From JBAYJT01 sp041664965 (lineage in GTDB: Bacteria; Pseudomonadota; Gammaproteobacteria; UBA9339), in assembly GCA_041664965.1 (NCBI GenBank), contig JBAYJT010000012.1, forward strand, positions 1-38,360: a DNA stretch of 38,360 nt. Direction: 5' to 3'. The notes under the pieces are model-generated. The model had not been told where the DNA came from and made no database searches. It was given only the letters and a program-made list of their open reading frames with translations. The position numbers were made by a program, and so were the translations under genes. This document shows, one piece after another, positions 32,754 to 38,360 of this stretch (positions are counted from its first letter, which is position 1; each line of letters begins with the position of its first letter).

Positions 32754-33791
32754 ATGCCAAAACAAGAATATCCACTTGCCTTTCTGGCAGAGTTTTTAGG
32801 CGCTAATCTTTCTGGTGATTCGAAAGCTGTCATCAAGTCTATAGCTCCACTTACTTCGGCCAGTTCGGGTTCCATCAGTTTCTTAGAGAAAACACAATAT
32901 AAGGATCAGTTGAAAACTACAGAAGCTAGTGCGGTTATTTTACGCGAAGCAGATCTGTCTTTTTTGCCCAAACACATCAATGCACTGGTTGTTGCTGATC
33001 CATATCTCAGTTATGCCAAGATAAGTTCTTTATTCAACAAATCTCCGAATATAGATCCAGGTATACATCCTACGGCTATTTTGGGTAAGAATGTGATTGT
33101 AGGCTCTAATGTTAGCATTGGTGCCTACAGTGTTATAGGGAACAAAGTTCAATTAGCCGATGGAGTAGTAATAGGCGAGGGATGTGCGATTTCAGATGAT
33201 GTCGTGATAGGTGAGAATTCACGTTTATATCCAAGAGTCGTAATTTACTATGGAGTGAAAATTGGTAAGCGTGCGCTTGTTCATAGTGGAGCGGTTATAG
33301 GGGCCGATGGTTTTGGTATGGCCAATGATAAGGGTAAGTGGGAGAAAATCTATCAATTAGGCAGCGTTGAAATTGGTGATGATGTGGAAATAGGCGCCAA
33401 TACTACTATAGATCGTGGAGCGCTTAAAAATACTATCATCGAAGACGGTGTCAAGTTAGATAATCAAATTCAAGTTGGACATAACGATAAAATAGGAGCG
33501 CACACTGCCATTGCAGGTTGTGTTGCTATTGCTGGCAGCGTAACTATTGGTAAACATTGCATGATTGGTGGCGCTTCTTGTTTTAATGGTCACATTGAAA
33601 TTGCTGACCAAGTTATTATCACCGGCATGACAGGAGTAGAAAATTCTATAACGCAAAAAGGAATTTATTCTTCTGGCATACCCGCATCCCCTCATCTTAA
33701 TTGGCGTCGCATTTTAGTGCGAATAATGAGTCTAGATCAAATTGCCAAGCGCTTGCAAAAATTAGAGAAAATTATTTTTAAAGAAGAATAA
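32754..33791 (+). CDS. lpxD: UDP-3-O-(3-hydroxyacyl)glucosamine N-acyltransferase
   Basis: Third step of lipid A synthesis. The left-handed parallel beta-helix is seen as hexapeptide repeats (IGAYSVIGNKVQLADGVVIG and on). The catalytic His is in QIQVGHND at about residue 243. HSGAVIGADGFGMANDKGKW and the TTIDRGALKNTIIEDGVKLD segment are diagnostic. 345 aa. Follows skp; pheT follows after only 4 bp, with no fabZ-lpxA-lpxB. Confidence 0.96.
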   Translation: MPKQEYPLAFLAEFLGANLSGDSKAVIKSIAPLTSASSGSISFLEKTQYKDQLKTTEASAVILREADLSFLPKHINALVVADPYLSYAKISSLFNKSPNIDPGIHPTAILGKNVIVGSNVSIGAYSVIGNKVQLADGVVIGEGCAISDDVVIGENSRLYPRVVIYYGVKIGKRALVHSGAVIGADGFGMANDKGKWEKIYQLGSVEIGDDVEIGANTTIDRGALKNTIIEDGVKLDNQIQVGHNDKIGAHTAIAGCVAIAGSVTIGKHCMIGGASCFNGHIEIADQVIITGMTGVENSITQKGIYSSGIPASPHLNWRRILVRIMSLDQIAKRLQKLEKIIFKEE

Positions 33792-33795
33792 CTTT

Positions 33796-36210
33796 ATGAA
33801 AATAAGCACAGAATGGTTACGTACATTTACTAATCCAGACATTACTGTCGACGAAATGGCTTCGCAGTTGACTAATGCTGGTTTAGAAGTTGAAGCTGTA
33901 ATTAAGCCGAAGGCTAGTTTGCAAGGCATAGTTGTAGCGGAAGTTTTGGCAGTAGAAAAACATCCAAACGCAGATAAATTGCACGTTTGCCAAGTTCGAC
34001 CTGATAATGCTTCTTCCCCTCTGCAAATAGTTTGTGGGGCAAAGAATGTTTGTGTTGGATTAAAAGTTCCGCTAGCTACAATTGGCGCTAGTTTGCCGAG
34101 TGGTTTAAAAATTAAGCAAGCAGCTTTGCGTGGAGTAGAGTCTTTTGGAATGCTTTGCTCCGCAGTAGAATTGGGTTTGGCAGCTGAATCTACCGGACTT
34201 TTGGAACTTGCCAAAGATGCACCTTGTGGTATGCCTATTGAAGAATATTTGGGTTTGAATGACACTAGTTTTGAGATTGCCATAACGCCAAATCGAGGGG
34301 ATGCTTTAAGTGTTTTAGGCGTTGCGCGTGAAGTTGCGGCTATCAATTCTTCGTCTTTAAATTCACCAACCACAATTCCACTAAGTTCTTTATCTGAGAC
34401 GGAGAATAAAAAATCTTCTCTTGACCTAATTATAAGCGATTCTGAGGCTTGTCCAAGTTATTCGGGCTTACTATTACATAATCTCAATAATAAGCTTGCT
34501 ACGCCGTTTTGGCTGCGTTTGCTTATAGAAAAAAGCGGTATGCGGCCTATTAATCCAGTAGTTGATGTTTTAAATTATGTAATGTTGGAGCTGGGACAGC
34601 CACTGCATGCATTTGATGTAGCTAAAATTGCTAAAAATCTGCAGGTGCGCTTTGCTAAAAAAGGCGAAAAAGCAATACTTTTGGATGGGGTAGAACATAT
34701 TTTTAGCAATAAAGATTTATTAATTTGTGATGACGAAAAAGTTTTAGCTTTAGCTGGCATTATGGGCGGTAAAGCTGCGGAGGTTGATAGCTCTACTACA
34801 GATATTTTCATTGAAAGTGCATTTTTTAAGCCAGAGTATATTGCTGAAAGCGCGCGTGCGCATGCTATTCATTCGGAGGCATCTTATCGGTTTGAACGCG
34901 GAGTTGATCCTCTTTTGGCAGATAAAGCCTTGGAAAGAGTTCTATATCTTTTGCAGGAAATTGATATATTGAACGATAAAAATGCTACGTTGTACAAAAA
35001 ACGTGATGAAAAAAATCTGCCACTGCGTTCCAATATAATTTTACGTAGTAAGCGAGTGCAGCAAATCTTAGGAATAAAAATAAGTGATTCTGTTATTCTC
35101 GATATTTTGGCCCGTCTTAATATGCAAGTTGAAATCCATAAACAAGGCTGGGAAGTGTTACCGCCATCTTATCGTTTAGATATAAATTTAGAAATTGATT
35201 TAATCGAAGAAATCGCTCGTATTTATGGCTATGATCGTATTGCCGCTAAAGATTTTGCCTTATCATCGGGCTCTGCTTTGAATGCTGATCGCGCTATTTT
35301 GCATAGAAGAAACTTAGCATCAATTTTTATCGCAGCTGGTTATTACGAAGTTATTACTTATAGTTTTATCGATAAAAAATGGCAAGAGCTTTTTGTTGGA
35401 ACTGAAAAAGAGAAAACTCTTCAACTTTCTAACCCCATTGCTGATGACATGGCCAATATGCGTACTAGTTTATTGCCGGGTTTATTGCAAACTGTTTTGT
35501 ATAACCAAAAACGCCAGCAAAAAAGAATGCGTTTTTTTGAGATGGGGTTAGCTTTCTTGGTCAATAATTCTGGAAAATTAGAACAAAATTTCAATTTAGC
35601 TTTTGCCGCTTTAGGGCAAGTAAACCCTGAAAATTGGGATGAAAACAAGAAAAATGTAGACTTTTTTGCCTTGAAAAATGATCTAGAAAACGCTTTTCGA
35701 GCCTATAATATTTTGAACGATATCGAATTTCGTGCAAGCGAGCATCCAGCCTTGCATCCCAGAGTGTCTGCGGAAATTTATTTTGCTGGTAAAAAGATCG
35801 GATTTTTAGGTTTATTGCACCCGAAATGGCGAAAAACCTTAGAAATCGGACAAGATGTTTATGTTTCTGAGATCGATTTATCTTTTCTTAAAGAGAAAAA
35901 TAGTATAAAATTCAAAAACATCTCGAAGTTTCCCTGCGTTGAACGCGACTTAGCTATAGTTTTGGATAAAGACATAACTTGGCAAAAAATAGCAGAGACA
36001 ATTCGTAGTACAGGAGGAGATTTATTACAAGATGTATGTTTATTTGATGTCTACGAAGGACAGGGAATTTCCACTGGACAGAGAAGTTTGGCTTTGCATT
36101 TAAATTTTCAGTCTAATGAGCGTACTTTGACTGAAGAACAAATAGATGCAGTGCTTAAAAAAATAGTAACGGCATTAGAGCAAAACTTCCAGGCAAAATT
36201 AAGAGGTTAA
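33796..36210 (+). CDS. pheT: Phenylalanyl-tRNA synthetase beta subunit
   Basis: 804 aa, usual length. The N-terminal tRNA-binding domain (VAEVLAVEKHPNADKLHVCQ), the B3/B4 and B5 domains, and the C-terminal anticodon-binding FDX-ACB domain (PCVERDLAIVLDKDITWQKI) are all present. The catalytic-core-like region contains EASYRFERGVDPLLADKALE. pheS, which normally lies directly upstream, is missing from the window. ihfA follows by 4 bp, as in other gammaproteobacteria. The Shine-Dalgarno is weak (AAGAAG). Confidence 0.97.
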   Translation: MKISTEWLRTFTNPDITVDEMASQLTNAGLEVEAVIKPKASLQGIVVAEVLAVEKHPNADKLHVCQVRPDNASSPLQIVCGAKNVCVGLKVPLATIGASLPSGLKIKQAALRGVESFGMLCSAVELGLAAESTGLLELAKDAPCGMPIEEYLGLNDTSFEIAITPNRGDALSVLGVAREVAAINSSSLNSPTTIPLSSLSETENKKSSLDLIISDSEACPSYSGLLLHNLNNKLATPFWLRLLIEKSGMRPINPVVDVLNYVMLELGQPLHAFDVAKIAKNLQVRFAKKGEKAILLDGVEHIFSNKDLLICDDEKVLALAGIMGGKAAEVDSSTTDIFIESAFFKPEYIAESARAHAIHSEASYRFERGVDPLLADKALERVLYLLQEIDILNDKNATLYKKRDEKNLPLRSNIILRSKRVQQILGIKISDSVILDILARLNMQVEIHKQGWEVLPPSYRLDINLEIDLIEEIARIYGYDRIAAKDFALSSGSALNADRAILHRRNLASIFIAAGYYEVITYSFIDKKWQELFVGTEKEKTLQLSNPIADDMANMRTSLLPGLLQTVLYNQKRQQKRMRFFEMGLAFLVNNSGKLEQNFNLAFAALGQVNPENWDENKKNVDFFALKNDLENAFRAYNILNDIEFRASEHPALHPRVSAEIYFAGKKIGFLGLLHPKWRKTLEIGQDVYVSEIDLSFLKEKNSIKFKNISKFPCVERDLAIVLDKDITWQKIAETIRSTGGDLLQDVCLFDVYEGQGISTGQRSLALHLNFQSNERTLTEEQIDAVLKKIVTALEQNFQAKLRG

Positions 36211-36214
36211 AAAT

Positions 36215-36535
36215 ATGGCACTTACGAAAGCAGATTTAGTTGATACCTTGTCCCAAGACGTGGGGCTGAATTTGCGCGAGGCAAAAGAAATCGTTGAGAT
36301 TTTCTTTGAGGAAATTCGCGCTGCTTTGTCTGATGGTGAATCGGTCAAGCTTTCTGGATTTGGTAATTTCAATCTGCGTGATAAAAAAGCACGTCCAGGT
36401 AGAAACCCCAAAACTGGTAAAGATGTACCTATTTCTGCACGCCGAGTTGTTACTTTCCGTGCTGGTCAGAAGCTGAAGTCCCGAGTATCACAGTATGCAG
36501 GATCCAAACAACGTAACGCAAAGTCCGGTCAATAA
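36215..36535 (+). CDS. ihfA: Integration host factor alpha subunit
   Basis: DNA-bending protein. MALTKADLVDTLSQDVGLNL and GRNPKTGKDVPISARRVVTF, with the Pro-containing beta arm motif (ARPGRNPKTG) and FRAGQKLKSRV; 106 aa. Position after pheT is standard. The 3' end overlaps the next gene by 41 bp. Confidence 0.96.
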   Translation: MALTKADLVDTLSQDVGLNLREAKEIVEIFFEEIRAALSDGESVKLSGFGNFNLRDKKARPGRNPKTGKDVPISARRVVTFRAGQKLKSRVSQYAGSKQRNAKSGQ

Positions 36536-36911
36536 TTCAAACGCGAAAGGCTCTGAGTTACCTAGAATTCCAGATAAGATATATTTCACCATCGGTGAAG
36601 TAAGTAAGTTGTGCTTGCTTGAACCGCATGTTTTACGTTATTGGGAGCAGGAATTTTCTCAGCTCAAGCCAAATAAGCGACAAGGAAATAGGCGCTATTA
36701 CCAAGTTCCTGATATTATCTTAATTCGTCGTATCAAATCCCTGCTTTATGAAGAAGGTTATACTATTGAAGGTGCGCGCTCCTTGCTGCGTAAGGAAAAT
36801 AGTACCCACAGCGTAAGCGATCACAAAGCTAGAGAAACCTTATCCTATTTCGTCACTAAGTTAGAAAACTTACTTGTGGAAGCAGAAGAAGATACCCTTC
36901 TTGCTGAGTAG
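36495..36911 (+). CDS. MerR-family transcriptional regulator
   Basis: 138 aa. The MerR HTH and wing are clear: YFTIGEVSKLCLLEPHVLRY then WEQEFSQLKPNKRQGNRRYY. The C-terminal part (IRRIKSLLYEEGYTIEGARS) is the usual dimerisation helix start. It overlaps ihfA out of frame by 41 bp; the conserved order pheT-ihfA-merR-tRNA-Pro is the Pseudomonas-type arrangement. Target unknown; no sensor Cys seen in the tail. Confidence 0.92.
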   Translation: MQDPNNVTQSPVNNSNAKGSELPRIPDKIYFTIGEVSKLCLLEPHVLRYWEQEFSQLKPNKRQGNRRYYQVPDIILIRRIKSLLYEEGYTIEGARSLLRKENSTHSVSDHKARETLSYFVTKLENLLVEAEEDTLLAE

Positions 36912-36989
<78 letters not shown>

Positions 36990-37004
36990 TTAAGGAGAAA
37001 AACA

Positions 37005-37553
37005 ATGAATATTCTTTCCGAAGAAAATCTTCGTAATGACAGCATTAAAGACGTCGCAGCTAAGATGATGCTAGCAGCGCGAACGGCGCCGAAAGCGCGC
37101 GGTAGAGATAATTTAGCAATTGCTATAACAGAAGATCAAGAAACGATAAAAAGTATTGCTAATACCATGCGCGATTTGGCTACTGAACAGACAACTCCCA
37201 GTATTCAAACGGCGTTTTTGCGCGATGCGGATAATATTTTAAAAGCTGAAGTGCTGTTTATTATTGGTACTAAATTAATTCCACTCGGCATGGATTGCGG
37301 CTTGTGCGGTCTTGCTACTTGCCAAGAAAAATCTAAATATCCCAAACAACCTTGCGTATTTAATACTGGAGACCTAGGCGTTGCTTTAGGTTCTGCGGTT
37401 AGCGTTGCCATGGATCATAGAGTCGATAACAGAGTTATGTTTACAGTTGGAATGGCAGTGCGAAAACTTGGGCTGCTTGGTAGAGATGTTGAAATTTGCT
37501 ACGGCGTTCCTCTTAGTGCCTCTGGAAAAAATGTTTTTTTTGATAGGAAGTAG
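37005..37553 (+). CDS. Ferredoxin-domain protein (DUF2148)
   Basis: 182 aa. The ATG at 37005 has AAGGAGA 7 bases upstream; it starts 15 bp after tRNA-Pro. The N-terminal part is AARTAPKARGRDNLAIAITE; the Cys motif is MDCGLCGLATCQEKSKYPKQ followed by PCVF, the family's probable FeS-binding cluster. C-terminal hydrophobic core GVALGSAVSVAMDHRVDNRV is typical. DUF2148 genes are common in anaerobes; function is unknown. The stop TAG is inside the GTAG of a following palindrome. Confidence 0.85.
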   Translation: MNILSEENLRNDSIKDVAAKMMLAARTAPKARGRDNLAIAITEDQETIKSIANTMRDLATEQTTPSIQTAFLRDADNILKAEVLFIIGTKLIPLGMDCGLCGLATCQEKSKYPKQPCVFNTGDLGVALGSAVSVAMDHRVDNRVMFTVGMAVRKLGLLGRDVEICYGVPLSASGKNVFFDRK

Positions 37554-37575
37554 GGGCGGACCTGTGTGTCAGCCC
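37550..37575. repeat. GTAG-palindrome (REP-like) at the DUF2148 stop
   Basis: GTAG, then GGGCGGAC-CTGTGT-GTCAGCCC (one mismatch). Nearly the same sequence as the palindrome after parB. Stop TAG is shared with GTAG. Confidence 0.7.
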
Positions 37576-37576
37576 T

Positions 37577-37590
37577 AAAAACATGTCTAC
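37577..37590 (-). repeat. Partial dispersed repeat head
   Basis: AAAAACATGTCTAC, the conserved end only, between two hairpins. Confidence 0.6.
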
Positions 37591-37606
37591 CACGCCTTTG
37601 GCGTGG
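37590..37606. repeat. Short perfect hairpin CCACGCC-TTT-GGCGTGG
   Basis: 7-bp GC-rich stem with a 3-nt loop, no T-run on either strand. It overlaps the GTAG end of the partial head on the minus strand. Confidence 0.6.
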
Positions 37607-37695
37607 CAAGCACCGTTTTCGTTATAAATCAGCTACTTATAAAACAAAAACAAATATATTTTTAGCTCTAAATTAAAAAAGGGAGAAATACGACA

Positions 37696-38268
37696 ATGAA
37701 CATCTTAATTATGGCAGCATCGCTGCGACGGGATTCTTATAATAAAAAACTAGCAGCGGTGATCCAGAATATTCTTAAAACTCAGAATCATACTGTCACA
37801 GAGCTGAATTTTGCTGATTTTTTAGCGCCATTTTATAATGCTGATGAGCAAGACAGCAAAGGGATTCCACAGGTTGTTTCCCAATTTGCTCAAAAAATGC
37901 TTAGTCACGATGCATTGATTTTAATATCACCTGAATATAATTATTCCACACCTGGGATATTAAAAAATTTGATCGATTGGATTTCGCGCATGAGGCCGAT
38001 GCCGTTTGCTAAATATCCAATCATGTTGGCTTCAGCATCGCCAGCTATGGCTGGTGGCAATCGTGGCCTATTGCAAACTTTGACTACCCTGCAAGCTGCT
38101 TGTGGCGCCTATGTTTTTCCCAGTATGTTTTCTTTGTCTCAAGCAGACAAAGCGTTTACTGCGAACAATCAACTCCAAGATCCAGCATTGGTGGAAACGC
38201 TGAGCAAAGTTTTGGTGGAATTTAGTAAATTTACATCAAAAACCTTTGTACACGACAAACTTTCATAA
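37696..38268 (+). CDS. NADPH-dependent FMN reductase family protein
   Basis: 190 aa. MNILIMAASLRRDSYNKKLA is the flavodoxin-like phosphate loop, and LISPEYNYSTPGILKNLIDW is the family's SPEYNxSxPGxLKNxIDW motif. AGGGAGAA lies about 9 bases before the ATG. Likely a quinone/azo-type or flavin reductase; physiological substrate unknown. Confidence 0.9.
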   Translation: MNILIMAASLRRDSYNKKLAAVIQNILKTQNHTVTELNFADFLAPFYNADEQDSKGIPQVVSQFAQKMLSHDALILISPEYNYSTPGILKNLIDWISRMRPMPFAKYPIMLASASPAMAGGNRGLLQTLTTLQAACGAYVFPSMFSLSQADKAFTANNQLQDPALVETLSKVLVEFSKFTSKTFVHDKLS

Positions 38269-38360
38269 AACAGCCCCGTAAGCTAGGCTGGACGCTCCTT
38301 TACCTAGTTCGTAAAAGTGCAAGCCGATCTTTAAACATATTTTAAAAAAACTACTGGTTG

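Noticed and set aside
37590..37606. GC-rich hairpin as an intrinsic terminator
   Set aside because: No T-run on either strand; described as a repeat instead.

Overview
The window is AT-rich bacterial chromosome with a gammaproteobacterial backbone. The evidence is conserved gene neighbourhoods: 6S RNA directly upstream of the 5-formyl-THF cyclo-ligase gene; rsmG-parA-parB; divergent map / rpsB-tsf-pyrH-frr-uppS-cdsA; bamA-skp-lpxD; and pheT-ihfA-merR-like-tRNA-Pro. Eukaryote-like features (an ankyrin-like protein with a membrane segment, and two adjacent small proteins with C-terminal CAAX-type tails) suggest an intracellular, Legionella/Coxiella-like lineage. This placement is inferred from memory of gene order and protein similarity; no search was run.

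Layout. 1-2202: 3' end of uvrC, then two small candidate host-interaction genes. 2204-8708: fau, 6S RNA, yciO, yciB, ugd, a hotdog thioesterase, pgi and an unknown helical protein. 8709-11690: a gap with DnaA-box-like sites (possible origin region), then rsmG-parA-parB. 11701-17213: an FeS/flavin oxidoreductase, a helical membrane protein, a HigB/HigA-type toxin-antitoxin pair, comM and an iron-sulfur flavoprotein-like gene. 17366-23622: accessory stretch with a BRO-N protein, an MFS transporter, a 618-aa ankyrin-like candidate effector, a REP-associated (RAYT) transposase between 23-bp perfect inverted repeats, and a secreted cupin. 23669-37553: tRNA-Glu, tRNA-Ala, map, and the long translation / envelope-biogenesis block through lpxD, joined to pheT-ihfA-merR-like, tRNA-Pro and a DUF2148 ferredoxin-like gene. 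37696-38268: an NADPH-dependent FMN reductase.

The least expected structure lies between genes. Two dispersed repeat families recur. The first is a composite element: a tail of (TATGAAT)-like units plus a head of about 40 bp ending in GTAGACATGTTTT, found at seven near-complete head sites and one partial. The second is a set of short palindromes, each directly preceded by GTAG, the tetranucleotide known to mark REP elements recognised by RAYT transposases; a RAYT gene is in the same window. Several copies abut or create the stop codons of neighbouring genes (parA, parB, map, the thioesterase and the DUF2148 gene).

Two conserved operons are rearranged: dxr and rseP are missing from the frr-uppS-cdsA-bamA run, and lpxD is followed after 4 bp by pheT with neither fabZ-lpxA-lpxB nor pheS present.
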